64,000 nucleotides of DNA from Alopecurus myosuroides (taxonomy: Eukaryota > Streptophyta > Magnoliopsida > Poales > Poaceae): contig CM054058.1 of NCBI GenBank assembly GCA_028641055.1, forward strand, positions 238,252,187 to 238,316,186. Direction: 5' to 3'. The position numbers and the translations under genes were made by a program. Below, one piece after another: positions 45,753 through 57,753 of the stretch. The number at the start of each line of letters is the position of its first letter. Position 1 is the first letter of the stretch. The notes below the pieces were generated by a model. That model saw only the letters and a list, made by a program, of their open reading frames with translations, was not told where the DNA came from and ran no database searches.

Positions 45753-46163
45753 ATGTCCTCTATTCCCCAATCCTACTCTGGTTGGTTCGCCAATGGCTTG
45801 AGGTACCCAGTCATGGCGATGGCGAGCAGAAGTAGCGGCTCGGGCAAAGCTACAACGATGGTCAGCAGTGGAGGCATCAGCAGCCGCTTTGGAAAACCCG
45901 CCACGGTCGCGAGCGGCAGCGGCGGCGGCTTGGGCACACCAGGGACGGTTGCGAGCGGCGGAGGCTCAGGAAAGCCGGTAACGGTCGTGAGCGGCGGCGG
46001 CTGCATGGGCAAGCCCGACAGGGTCGCGAGCAGCGGCGGCGGCTGCACGAGCAAGCCCATGACTGTCGCGAGCAGTGGCGGCATCTCGGGCAAGCCTGCG
46101 GCAAAAGGTACTGGCAAAGCGATGCAGCATGGAGTTGAGATTCCTGAAGGGTATGCGAGCTAG
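45753..46163 (+). CDS. Gly/Ser-rich repeat ORF inside the MULE
   Basis: 136 codons, with a second in-frame Met at about 45813. Residues about 27-120 are imperfect repeats around GKP-x-TVASGGG (GKPATVASGSGGG, GTPGTVASGGGS, GKPVTVVSGGGCM, GKPDRVASSGGG, KPMTVASSGGIS), each 12-15 residues. The tail AMQHGVEIPEGYAS is not repetitive. No signal peptide or known domain. It could be a captured gene or an expanded low-complexity exon; whether it is translated is unknown. Confidence 0.4.
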   Translation: MSSIPQSYSGWFANGLRYPVMAMASRSSGSGKATTMVSSGGISSRFGKPATVASGSGGGLGTPGTVASGGGSGKPVTVVSGGGCMGKPDRVASSGGGCTSKPMTVASSGGISGKPAAKGTGKAMQHGVEIPEGYAS

Positions 46164-46225
46164 CCTCTTCCCATCGTGTGCCTTGGCCTGTAGCTTAGCT
46201 ATAATGTTCTGTGTAGATTAACTTA

Positions 46226-47968
46226 GAGCATATCCACCGGCACCCACTATTTTTGTGTCCGACACCCCCCAATTGGTCCCCCTATGGGGGTGCCGGACCT
46301 GTGTCCGATTATTTGATGGGCCGGTTCTGCAGCGGCGTCCTCCAATTCGGACCATCTATCTAGTGGGCGTACACACAAACACATTGTGGGCAGAGTAAAA
46401 ACTTTCATCTCAACCATTCATACGTTTACATTTGAATTTAAACTACGGCGGGAAATTTAAAACTAGCATAAACCTATCCTAAACGTCCTCCTCCTCCTCG
46501 TTGTCGCCGTCCTCCTCGTCGTCATCGACCGCCATGTTGGAGGGGCCAGCCTCTTCGTCGTTCTCGGCATTGAACGACGGAGAGCTTAGCGATAGGGTCG
46601 CCACCTGAGCGAGCCAGCACCGCTCCGCCCTGCCCTGCAGCCGTATCCGGTGCAACTACGCCTGCTCCGAGCGCTGGCGCACGCGTATCTCATTCCGCCG
46701 TCGCGCCTCGTTGTCCAACGCCTTAGCTTCGCGGTACCGACGAAAGGCGTCGTCGAAGCGGGCACGGTGCGCGTTCCACGTCGCTCCGGGCAGCCTGCAT
46801 CGCCTCTCGGCTTGCCCGCGTGGCGTTCAACTCTTCGTGGGCCGCACGCTGAGCGGTCATGAACGAGGCAGACTCGCCCTCTAACTGTGCGACGAGGACA
46901 TGCTGCTCATCGACGCTGCGTTAGCGTTGAGCTGCTCGTACACCGCGCGCTCGCGTCCATGAGGGCTGCGGACATGCTCCTCTCTCCGGGCGGTCTCTAA
47001 GGATGCCCGAATAGCGGCAGCCTCAGCCGCTGCCGCCACTTCCTCCAAACCAGCGCGGAACCCGGCGGAACACCTCCTTGTTGCGCCATGTGGCTAACGA
47101 GTTCTAGGCCACGACCTGATCAGGCCAGAGCGGAGGGCGCTTCTGCTCGGGCTCCGCCTCCTCCGGCTGCTCGGGCTCGGCCTCCTCGACCGACTCGGGC
47201 TCGGCCTGCTGCTGCACTGCCTTCTCCTCCTGCGGCAGCTCCGACTACTCGTCACTGTCGTCATCACTGTCGTCGTTCGTCGGTGGCGGGTTCAGGCCAC
47301 GGCGCGCCACCTGTTGGGTGAATGTCACCCAGCTGGTATGGAGCCGACGCGGCATGGTCTCGGGTAGAGATTTGCTGTAGAGAAGCGAGTGGCTTGGCGG
47401 CGAGTGCGGCGGCGATGGCGTGAGTGCCAAGTGCGGTGAAGGCTCAGTGCCTTTTATAGCCGGCTCTCTGGGCGGGAAACGATGGCGCGGGAAGCGGCGG
47501 GAGGGCGATGACGCGCCGGTGCACGCGTCGGAGCACGCGTCCCATCGGAGTACATGGCGACGAAACGTCGTATGGCGGGCAGTCGCGTCCCGTCGGAGTA
47601 CATGGCGGTGACACGTCGTTTGGCGGGCAGTCGCGTCCCGTCGGAGTAAATGGCGGCGACACGTCGTCTGGCAGGCAGTCGCATCCCGTCGTCGCCATTA
47701 ACGCGGCCTCACCGGCCTCCTGCACGACGCCTTTAAACTGCCTTGGGGACGGTTTTTCTCACTGACGGGCGGGACCCGCCTGTCGGGTGGGGTGACCGGA
47801 CAATCTGTGGCGCCCCCAGGCAGGCCCCCAAGTTTGACGATGGGCTGGAGGAGGGGGGAACAAAAATTGGTGGCTGAACACATTTGGGGGTGCTGTTGCG
47901 ATGTTATTTTTGGTCCGGACCCCATTGGGTATTTGGGGGGCCGTTTGTGGGTGCCCGTGGAGATGCTC
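46226..47968. mobile_element. PIF/Harbinger-like element, 1.74 kb
   Basis: Ends GAGCATATCCACCGGCACCC and the complement of GGGTGCCCGTGGAGATGCTC are inverted repeats of about 22 bp, flanked by TTA at 46223-46225 and 47969-47971, the usual Harbinger target. No transposase or MYB-like protein is recognisable. The minus strand holds broken frames; one reads MPRRLHTSWVTFTQQVARRG with a D/S-rich stretch (about 47355-47245) and another ends in an acidic stretch near 46490-46560. The element is nested in the MULE; its right 400 bp is repeated at 58360-58773. Confidence 0.7.
47517..47690. repeat. 48-bp minisatellite, about 3.5 units
   Basis: Units begin near GGCGGGCAGTCGCGTCCCGT and end ACACGTCGT, repeated with period 48 (16 codons). 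On the minus strand each encodes a Pro/Cys/Thr block such as DVSPPCTPTGRDCPP. The copy at 58360-58500 starts within this array. Confidence 0.7.
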
Positions 47969-48068
47969 TTAGTCGATGTGGCATGGCAATGTCAATATTT
48001 CTCACTAGTTTCGTTTTGTACTGACTATTAGGATGGACCCTGCGATATGTTTTCTGCTGGCTGTTAGG

Positions 48069-48730
48069 ATGGATACATACCAAGTAGCTCTTGATGGTAG
48101 TACAAGAAAAATGCCTCGAATTTGACTATACGCTGATTGTGGAATCATCCATAAATTTCAAGGAGATGCAGCAAGCAATGTGCAACAAGTATTCCTGGGG
48201 TATGAATGATACTATGGTGATTAGGTATGTCGATAGAGATACAAACTGTTATGTGGATGTCAATAGAGATGATGACTTAGCGCTCATGTTCGGGAAACAC
48301 CCGGAAACAAAGAGTGTAGTTGTCCATCTATTTGCCTACTTCTGCGTACAATAGTTGACCCTAATACAATCCATGTTAATCACCCATCTCCTACTCGTGT
48401 GAGTGATTGACAGTCTTCACCCTCTGTTGGTGCTTCTCAACAAAATCAGAGGTATGTGTATTCATTGTTCTCACTGTCACATATCGTTGAGAAAATAACC
48501 AACTGATTTACTTTTGTCACAGCTCTAAAGATGCCAAAAATTTTGTGAAAAAGAATACAACGAAGAAGAGAAAATCACCAGATTCTACAAATGTTGATGC
48601 TTCTGCAACTGAATCAGTTTTCCTCGATAGTCCAGCAAAGAACACCCGAAGCAAGGCAGCAAATGCACAAGATAGCCCAGCAAAAAACACATGCAACAAG
48701 AATAAATTGTGCTTTCGAGTTGTAGTTTGA
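48069..48730 (+). pseudogene. Two-exon gene of the MULE, first copy
   Basis: A first exon begins at an ATG at 48069 or in the open frame from 48091 and runs to AGAG|GTATGTG (48451). A second exon, 48523-48730, starts after TTTTGTCACAG and stops at 48728-48730. Exon 1 encodes EFDYTLIVESSINFKEMQQA, MVIRYVDRDTNCYVDVNRDD and HPETKSVVVHLFAY. This resembles the PB1-like N-terminal region of plant MULE transposases, a tentative reading. Exon 2 is Lys/Ser-rich, with NLS-like TTKKRKSPD and a repeated DSPAKNT. This copy lacks 10 nt present at 59148-59157 (after GCCTACTTC), which shifts the frame near the end of exon 1; an in-frame TGA also precedes the exon 1 end. Confidence 0.45.
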
Positions 48731-49131
48731 TTTAATTTTGATTATGTGAACATGTAGTGCGACGACCAAATTTAATATGTCATATTTGAACCCGTTTCAT
48801 GTGAACCAGAATGATGCTAGTGATCTTGTGTCTTATATGCACATATATCGAGCTTCTAATTTATGATCTTCTTTATATGAAAATTATTACTATTCAAATG
48901 TTGTCCAAAGCTGAATTATTTTAGCAGATATCATGTACACACATCATGTATACTGCCCCACTCCACTCTGAAATGGCAAAAACGATTATAAACTAACGGC
49001 AATGAGTTAACGGAATTGCAAAACTGATTGTCCAACTGACGGAGTGATGGCGTTTTTTGAGTATTTGATCGGTTAAATGGCATTTCTAAGTTTGGTCATA
49101 GTGGCAAGAATGATAAAAACCCATGTAGAAA

Positions 49132-52100
49132 CCATCTGGGGTAGAAGAAACCTCAATCCCAAGAAAGTAGGGAAGAGGACCAAGATCAGACATAAGGAAC
49201 TGCTCATGGAGACAGGCCTTAACAAAGGCAATGTACTCCGAGTCTCGCCGGTGATGATCATGTCATCAACATATAGGAGGAGAAGAGTGCAACCATGAAG
49301 AGAGGTGTGGACAAACAACGCTGGATCATGGTCGTTGGGCGAGAAACCAACAACAGTCACAACTGAGGCGAAACGCTCAAACCAGGCGCGGGGGGGGGGG
49401 GCTTGTTTAAGGCCATAGAGAGAGCGTCGAAGGCGGCAAATCATGTCATCAGCAACAGAATATTTGGGTGGTGGATGCATCTAAACCTCCTCATGTAACT
49501 CACCATTAAGGAAAGCATTCTGAACATCAAGCTGAGACACAGACCAATGACGAAAAAAGTCACATCAACAAGAGTGCGAACAGTGGTCATATGGGCCACA
49601 TGAGCAAAGGTCTCATCATAGTCACATCCCTGCTCCTGCTAAAAGCCACGTGCGACAAGACGAGCTTTGTAACGCTCAAGAGAACCATCGGAATGAGTCT
49701 TAATCTTATAGACCCACTTGCACATGATGGACGAACACCGGGAGGAGGAGAAACCATATCCCACGTGCCAGTGCGCTCGAGCGCAGCAATCTCCGCGGCC
49801 ATCGCAAGCTGCCATTCGGGATGAACAATAGCAACCCAGTAAGAAGTGGGCTCAAGGACAGCGGAAAGATCATAGTGAGTAGGAGAATAGCGATCATGTG
49901 GAATAGGAGGACGAGCACACAGGTTATGAACCGGCGTAGAAGGAGAAGACGGTGCCCCGAGGTAGAAGGCGCATCGACAGGATCATCCACAATGTGTGGA
50001 TGCCGAGAATAATGAAAAGGGAATGGAGAAAGAGGAGGATGTGCCAGAGGGGAGGAAGACATCGGGAAGGAGGGTGGTGAGGCAGGTAACGAGGGAGGAG
50101 GGGAAGACTATGTGGGAGGAGTATCAGTGATCGGAGGACTCGGAGGATGTTGTGTTGGAACATGGGGCATCGAGGGAGGAGCTTCAGGGAAAGCAAGAAA
50201 AGATATATCAGTCACAGAAAAGGTCGAGGAGGAAGAACGCGGATAGAAAGGATGAGACTCATCAAAAGTCACGTCACGTGAGATGTGCATCCGACGAGCA
50301 ATAGGATCCCAACACCGATAACCCTTATGCTCATCACTATGCCCAAGAAATACACACTCAATAGATGGAGCAGTAAGTTTGGTGCATTTGCATGGAGCGA
50401 GAAGAACATAGCATACACATCTAAACAACCGAAGCGCCGAGTAATCATGAGAACGGTCAGAAAGACACTCCATAGAAATACCACCCTACAAGGCAGCCGA
50501 GAGCTGATTGTTGATGAGATAGGTGGAAGTAGAAACAGCCTCAGCCCAAAAGTGAGGTGGAAGAGATGCGGAAATGATCATCGCACAAGACGTCTCTAGG
50601 AGGTGGCGATGCTTGCGCTCGGCCATGCCAGTCTGAGCGCCAGGACAAGAGAACTGGGTGAGAGTGCCCTGCTCAGCGAGAAAGCCACGCAACATCTGGG
50701 AGACATACTCACTAGCAAAATCATCACAAAACACACGGATAGGCATGGAAAACTGAGTGTGAACCATGGAAGCAAAACGCTTATATATAGAGAGAACCTC
50801 ACTGCAAGAAGTCATAAAATAAAGCCAGGTGTAGCGAGAGAAATCATCAATAAAGATAACCTAGTAGCGATGGATCCCTTTCGAAGGGAAGGGAGCAGGA
50901 ACCCATACATACGAATGAACCAAGTCGAAAGGACGCCGAGATACTGACTCGCTAGTAGGATAAGGTAATTGAGTCTGCTTCCCAAGTCTACAACCCTAAC
51001 ACTGGAGGGAAACATCTCCTGAGACAGGCCCCCGAAGACCCCAACGAACTAAAGCCGATAGGCAAGAACCACAAATGTGACCAAGACAATGGTGCCACTG
51101 CTGGAACGACGCGGAAGCGGAAGCATCAAGAGCATTTGAACTCATGGATGTGGATGTAGCAGAAGGAACACAAAGCCAGTCGAGCTCCCAAAGACACGGA
51201 GAATCACGGTGCCGAGGGTCAGCCCCAACCAGAACCTGGGTGTGACGATCCTGGACAGAGCAAGAGTCAACATCAGGAATAACACGCAACCAGAATCAGT
51301 AAGCTGAGCAGCGGAAAACAAGTTCATGGTAAGACGAGGGACATGAGAAACATTTGGAACTGAGAAGGAATAAGTAGAAAGAGTGCCACGACTAGCAACA
51401 TGAAGAGGTGTGCCATCAGTAGTGAGAACATTGACAGGAAAATCAAGAGGTCGAAGAGAGGTCAGGACCGAAGAATCAGAAGACATATGAAATGAAGCTC
51501 CAGAATCGAGAACCCACGAAGATGTACCTGACTGTGTGGATGGTGGTCGCTCGGTGGTGGACGCCGTAGTCATAGAGGCTGCAGTACCCATCGAAGTAGA
51601 GCCAGAGGAAGCCAGCAGATGCTTGAGCCGCACAATGTCCTGATCCGTAAGCGAGATAGTCGAAGAAGAAGCACAAGTCCCACAAGAGGAGGTGTGCCCA
51701 TTGTTGTGCATGTCCCTCTGCTTCTTTTGGCAATCAGACTCTAGATGGCCTAGCCTCGAGCAGTAGCCACATAAGATACGAGGGTGGGACCGTCCCTCTC
51801 CGCCAGAAGTAGGGCGACTCAACCCCCCCTCCCATAGGGCACGTGAAGGAGCGGCGGAGCACTGTGACAAGCATATGACATAACAGGAGCTCGAGCAGCG
51901 ATCACAGAGGGAACCACAAGCAAACCAACACCTCGAAGGCGTGTCTCCTCAGCACGAATCTCCGTAAGTACCTCTGAGAGAGGAACACGGCCACGAGCAA
52001 GCAAGTTAGCACGACGAGGCTCAAATTCGACACGTAGACGAGACAAGAACTCAAAGACACACTGAAATTCCAAGCTTGATCTCATAGTCCGGCCACATGG

Positions 52101-52685
52101 GCAGGTACAAACAACAGTGCAGAGGGAGTCAAGCTGACGCTAGATAGCAGCACTCTGTGTGTAGTAATCGTCGATAGTGGAGTCACCCTGCTAAAGAGCA
52201 TGCTCCTGACATACCAAAGAGAAGTAGAGAGCATCACAAGAGGGCTCGTAGCGCTGACGAAGGTAAGACCACATCTAAGCAGCAGTAGGAAGACCCATAA
52301 ACTCTGAGGTAGAACACTGAAAGTGAGAACAGCCGCAACACATGCATCCTCATTACACCACTGAGTATAACTAGTCAAAGCATCCTTGTAGGTGGAAAGA
52401 GCAACCCAGTAATCCGATACCTGCTGATCATAATCATCAACTGCTGCATCATCGATAGATTTGGCTGCGTCCTTGTCAGCCTGAGAAGCATCAACATCAA
52501 TAACCGATGGCGTCGGTGGGATAGGAGCCACAGGTTCAACGGGGCCCGACGGACAAGAGACCTTGCCAGAGAGCACCCCAAAGAATAAACCCGCGCACGT
52601 GAATGCGCTTGTGGGCAGCAAACTCAGCATAGTTGGTACCATCAAAGATCACCGAGCAGCGAGGTATAGGAACATAACGTGCCAT
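49132..52685 (-). pseudogene. Copia gag-pol, first tandem copy
   Basis: From ATG 52685 on the minus strand (MARYVPIPRCSVIFDGTNYA): UBN2-type gag to about 51850, zinc knuckle CGYCSRLGHLESDC (about 51775), protease WVLDSGASFHMSSDSS (about 51510), integrase with HHCLGHICGS, then NDFAS-type core frames 50815-50486, the conserved [20 protein letters not shown] (50460), and RT with GLKQAPPPRAWFERF and LLLLYVDDMIITGE (about 49270). The protein stops at STPDGFYM (49131), where the MULE lies. Gag and pol are fragmented by frameshifts and stops, most of them shared with the second copy. Confidence 0.85.
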
Positions 52686-53158
52686 GATTCTGTCTCCAGT
52701 AAAAAAAAATTGAATTCAACGCACACGACTCACATAGTCGATCTAGATCGAGCCGAAGGCTGCGGTCGTGAGAGCAGGCACGGCGGCCAGTGCAGCGGGC
52801 GGGGGCGAGAGCCAGTGCGGCGGCGGCCAGCCATGGGTGAGGTTGGAGCTACGAGGACGAGGCTGGAGCAGCGGCGGCCGGCCACAGGAGAGGCCGGGGC
52901 GGCGTCGGCCCGCCACGGGAGGTGCCGAGGCGGCGACAGAGGCAGGGGCGACGAGCAGTTGTGGAGGCCGACCTGGTTCGTCTACGGGAGGAAGAAGAAG
53001 CATGGCAGCTGGATTTTCAACGGCACAAGAAGGAAGAAGAAGCCTAGCAGCTCAATTCCGAGCAAGAGAGGGAGAAGGAAGAGTAAGGCAGATAATCAAC
53101 AACGACGGTGCTAGAGCAAGCACGGAGTTGCAGCCTGCACGAGAGACCATAATTCACA

Positions 53159-53282
53159 TGTTGAAGAATTGGCAACTAGTGTTCACAGGGGCCAAAGGCC
53201 AATACATGTACATATGTGTCAAAGTGGAGGAAACCCCTTATACAATAGGATATACAAATATGAGGGCTATACATCTCTAACA
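53159..53282 (-). repeat. 5' LTR of Copia, first copy
   Basis: 124 bp, TG...CA, followed by the target duplication GCTTC. The leader region 52686-53158 between LTR and gag contains only Gly/Arg-rich chance frames. Confidence 0.85.
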
Positions 53283-53651
53283 GCTTCATCCTAAAAGTGA
53301 GTTGGTACTTTATCTTTTCAACTTGAGTTCTCATTGTCCGAATATAATACACTGCACATATATCGAGCTTCTAATTTGTGATCTTCTTTATATGGAAATT
53401 ATTACTATTCAAATGCTGTCCAAAGCTGAATTATTTTAGCAGATATCATGTACACATATCATGTATACTGCCCCACTCCACTCTGAAATGGAAAAAACGA
53501 TTATAAACTAACGGCAAGGAGTTAACGGAATTGCAAAACTGATTGTCCAACTGACGGAGTGGTGGCGTTTTTGAGTATTTGATCGGTTAAATGGCATTTC
53601 TGAGTATAAGTTTGGTCATAGTGGCAAGAATGATAAAAAACCATGTAGAAA

Positions 53652-56600
53652 CCATCTGGGGTAGAAGAAACCTCAATCCGAAGAAAGTAGGGAAGATGAC
53701 CAAGATCAGACATAAGGAACTGCTCATGGAGACGGGCCTTAACAAAGGCAATGTACTCCGAGTCTCGCCAGTGATGATCATGTCATCAACATATAGGAGG
53801 GAGAAGAGTGCGACCATGAGGAGAGGTGTGGACAAACAACGCTGGATCATGGTCGCTGGGCGAGAAACCAACAACAGTCACAACTGAGGCGAAACGCTCA
53901 AACCAGGCGCGGGGGGCTTGTTTAAGGCCATAGAGAGAGCGTCGAAGGCGGCAAATCATGCCATCAGGAAGAGAATTTTGGGTGGTGGATGCATATAAAC
54001 CTCCTCATGTAACTCACCATTAAGGAAAGCATTCTGAACATCAAGCTGAGACACAGCCCAATGACGAAAAAAAGCCACATCAACAAGAGTGTGAACAGTG
54101 GTCATATGGGCCACATGAGCAAAGGTCTCATCATAGTCACATCCCTGCTCCTGCTGAAAGCCACGTGCGACAAGAAGAGCTTTGTAACGCTCAAGAGAAC
54201 CAGCAGAATGAGTCTTAATCTTATAGACCCACTTGCACATGATGGACGAACACCGGGTGGAGGAGAAACCATATCCCACGTGCCAGTGCGCTCGAGCGCA
54301 GCAATCTCCACGGCCATCGCAAGCTGCCATTCGGAATGAGAAATAGCAACCCAGTAAGAAGTGGGCTCAAGGACAGCGGAAAGATCATAGTGAGTAGGAG
54401 AATAGAGATCAGGTGGAATAGGAGGACGAGCACACAGGTTATGAACCGGCGTAGAAGGAGAAGACGGTGCCCCCGAGGTAGAAGGCGCATCGACAGGATC
54501 ATCCACAATGCGTGGATGCCGAGAATAATGAAAAGGGAATGGAGAAAGAGGAGGATGCGCTAGAGGGGAGGAAGACATCGGGAAGGAGGGTGGTGAGGCA
54601 GGTGGCGAGGGAGGAGGGGAAGACTATGTGGGAGGAGTATCCGTGACCGGAGGACTCAGAGGAGGTTGTGCTGGAACATGGGGCATCGAGGGAGGAGCAT
54701 CAGGGAAAGCAAGAAAAGATATATCAGTCACAGAAAAGGTCGAGGAGGAAGAACGCGGATAGAAAGGATGAGACTCATCAAAAGTCACGTCACGTGAGAT
54801 GTGCATCCGACGATCAACAGGATCCCAACACCGATAACCCTTATGCTCATCACTATACCCAAGAAATACACACTCAATAGATGGAGCGGTAAGTTTGGTG
54901 CGTTTGCATGGAGCGAGAAGAACATAGCATACACATCCAAACAACCGAAGCGCCGAGTAATCATGAGAACGGTCAGAAAGACGCTCCATAGGAATACCAC
55001 CCTACATGGCAGCCGAGGGCTGATTGTTGATGAGATAGGTGGAAGTAGAAACAGCCTCAGCCCAAAAGTGAGGTGGAAGAGATGCGGAAATTATCATCGC
55101 ACAAGACGTCTCAAGGAGGTGGCGATGCTTGCGCTCGGCCACGCCATTCTGAGCGCCAGGACAAGAGAACTGGGTGAGAGTGCCTTGCTCAGCGAGAAAG
55201 CAACGCAACATCTGGGAGACATGCTCACCAGCAAAATCATCACAAAACACACGGATAGGCGTGGAAAACTGAGTGTGAACCATGGAAGCAAAATGCTTAT
55301 ATAGAGAGAGAACCTCACTGCAAGAAGTCATAAAATAAAGCCAAGTGTAGTGAGAGAAATCATCAATAAAGATAACATAGTAGTGATGGCTCCCTTTCGA
55401 AGGGAAGGGAGCAGGAACCCATAGTAGGATAAAGTAACTAAGTCTGCTTGCCAAGTCTACAACCCTGACACCGGAGGGAAACATCTCCCGAGACAGGCCC
55501 CCGAAGACCCCAACAAACTAAAGACGATAGGCGAGAAACACAAATGTGACCAAGACGATGGTGCCACTGCTGGAACGAAGCGGAAGCGGAAGCATCAAGA
55601 GCATTTGAACTCGTGGATGTGGGTGTAGCAGAAGGAACACAAAGCCAGTCGAGCTCCCAAAGACACGGAGAATCACGGTGCTGAGGGCCAGCCCCAACCA
55701 GAACCTGGGTGTGATGATCCTGGACAGAGCAAGAGTCAACATCAAGAATAACACGCAACCAGAATCAGTAAGATGAGAAGCCTAAAACAAGTTCAAGGTA
55801 AGATGAGGGACATGAGAAACATTTGGAGCTGAGAAGGAATAAGTAGAAAGAGTGCCACGACTAGCAACATGAAGAGGTGTGCCATCAGTAGTGAGAACAT
55901 TGACAGGAAAATCAAGAGGTCGAAGAGAGGTCAGGACCGAAGAATCAGAAGACATATGAAATGAAGCTCCAGAATCGAGAACCCACGGAGATGTAGCTGA
56001 CTGGGTGGATGGTGGTAGCTCGGTGGTGGACGTTGTAGTCATAGAGGCTGCAGTACCCATCGAAGTAGAGCCAGAGGAAGCCAGCAGATGCTTGAGCCGC
56101 ACAATGTCTTGATCCGTAAGCGAGATGGTCGAAGAAGAAGCACAAGTCCCACAAGAGGAGGCGTGCCCACTGTTGTGCATGTCCCTCTGCTTCTTTTGGC
56201 AATCAGACTCTAGATGGCCTAGCCTCGAGCAGTAGCCACATAAGATACGAGGGTGGGACCGTCCCTCTCCGCCAGAAGTAGGGCGACTCAACCCCCCCCT
56301 CCCATAGGGCACGTGAAGGAGCGGCGGAGCACTGTGACAAGCATATGACATAACAGGAGCTCGAGCAGTGATCACAGAGGGAACCACAAGCAAACCAACA
56401 CCTCGAAGGCGTGTCTCCTCAGCACGAATCTCCGTAAGTACCTCTGAGAGAGGAACACGGCCACGAGCAAGCAAGTTAGCATGACGAGGCTCAAACTCGA
56501 CACGTAGACGAGACAAGAACTCAAAGACACACTGAAATTCCAAGCTTGATCTCATAGTCCGGCCACATGGGCAGGTACAAACAACAGTGCAGAGGGAGTC

Positions 56601-57155
56601 AAGCTGACGCTAGATAGCAGCACTCTGTGTGTAGTAATCGTCAATAGTGGAGTCACCCTGCTAAAGAGCATGCTCCTGACATACCAAAGAGAAGTAGAGA
56701 GCATCACAAGAGGGCTCGTAGCGCTGACGAAGGTAAGACCACATCTAAGCAGCAGTAGGAAGACCCATAAACTCTGAGGTAGAACACTGAAAGTGAGAAC
56801 AGCCGCAACACATGCATCCTCATTACACCACTGAGTATAACTAGTCAAAGCATCCTTGTAGGTGGAAAGAGCAACCGAGTAATCCGATACCTGCTGATCA
56901 TAATCATCAACTGCTGCATCATCGATAGATTTGGCTGCGTCCTTGTCAGCCTGAGAAGTATCAACATCAATAACCGATGGCGTCGGTGGGATAGGAGCCA
57001 CAGGTTCAACGGGGCCCGACGGACAAGAGACCTTGCCAGAGAGCACCCCAAAGAATAAACCCGCGCACGTGAATGCGCTTGTGGGCAGCAAACTCAGCAT
57101 AGTTGGTACCATCAAAGATCACCGAGCAGCGAGGTATAGGAACATAACGTGCCAT
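53652..57155 (-). pseudogene. Copia gag-pol, second tandem copy
   Basis: Same domain order as the first copy, ATG at 57155. The gag frame 56555-55782 is more continuous here and includes the zinc knuckle and WVLDSGASFHMSSDSS. The integrase frame 55484-55002 shows YYVIFIDDFSHYTWLYFM, FCDDFAGEHVSQML and GAQNGVAERKHRHLLE. RT frames show CDYDETFAHVAH, QLDVQNAFLNGELHEEVYMH and LLYVDDMIITGE. A stop in the linker (near 54624, matching 50108 in copy one) is shared by both copies, so the element was already dead when duplicated. Confidence 0.85.
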
Positions 57156-57629
57156 GATTCTGTCTCCAGTAAAAAAAAATTTGAACTCAACGCACACGAC
57201 TCACATAGTCGATCTAGATCGAGCCGAAGGCCGCGGTCGTGAGAGCAGGCACGACGGCCAGTGCAGCGGGCGGGGGCGAGAGCCAGTGCGGCGGCGGCCG
57301 GCCATGGGTGAGGCTGGAGCTACGAGGACGAGGCTGGAGCAGCGGCGGCCGGCCACAGGAGAGGCCGGGGCGGCGTCGGCCCGCCACGGGAGGTGCCGAG
57401 GCGGCGACAGAGGCAGGGGCGACGAGCAGTTGTGGAGGCCGACCTGGTTCGTCTACGGGAGGAAGAAGAAGCATGGCAGCTGGATTTTCAACGGCACAAG
57501 AAGGAAGAAGAAGCCTAGCAGCTCAATTCCGAGCAAGAGAGGGAGAAGGAAGAGTAAGGCAGATAATCAACAACGACGGTGCTAGAGCAAGCACGGAGTT
57601 GCAGCCTGCACGAGAGACCATAATTCACA

Positions 57630-57753
57630 TGTTGAAGAATTGGCAACTAGTGTTCACAGGGGCCAAAGGCCAATACATGTACATATGTGTCAAAGTGGAG
57701 GAAACCCCTTATACAATAGGATATACAAATATGAGGGCTATACATCTCTAACA
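57630..57753 (-). repeat. 5' LTR of Copia, second copy
   Basis: 124 bp, apparently identical to 53159-53282; followed by GCTTC at 57754-57758. Confidence 0.85.

Larger units (their letters stand above)
44884..49122 (+). mobile_element. Mutator-like element (MULE), 4.24 kb, inserted in Copia RT
   Basis: Exact 9-bp duplication ATGTAGAAA at 44875-44883 and 49123-49131, the Mutator hallmark. The ends are long inverted repeats: GGGTTTTTATCAATTTTGCC at the left against GGGTTTTTATCATTCTTGCC on the complement of the right, with similarity continuing about 110-130 bp (CACTATGA, GATCAAATACTCAAAAA, AATCAGTTTTGCAATTC). No MURA-type transposase catalytic domain was found. The interior holds a GC-rich region, a Gly/Ser repeat ORF, a Harbinger-like insertion and a two-exon gene, consistent with a Pack-MULE or deletion derivative. 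Confidence 0.85.
43929..53282 (-). mobile_element. Copia retrotransposon (5.1 kb without its MULE insertion)
   Basis: Short LTRs at 43929-44061 and 53159-53282, TGTTAGAGAT...CAACA on the minus strand, with the exact duplication GCTTC at 43924-43928 and 53283-53287. On the minus strand the order is leader, gag with a CCHC knuckle, protease, integrase, RT, RNase H: the Copia order. The polypurine tract GAGGAGGGAGG abuts the 3' LTR (44062-44072, complement). The MULE at 44884-49122 splits the RT. Stops and frameshifts throughout. Confidence 0.9.

Noticed and set aside
47521..47690. CRISPR-like array
   Set aside because: Tandem 48-bp units with no unique spacers in eukaryotic transposon DNA; a minisatellite.
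49389..49401. Run of G as a G-quadruplex element
   Set aside because: Single homopolymer in a decayed Copia copy; the twin copy has a short run, so slippage or sequencing error is likelier.
52768..53280. 170-codon plus-strand Gly/Arg-rich frame (and its twin at 57239)
   Set aside because: Lies antisense in the Copia leader and LTR, repeated only because the array is duplicated; no domain.
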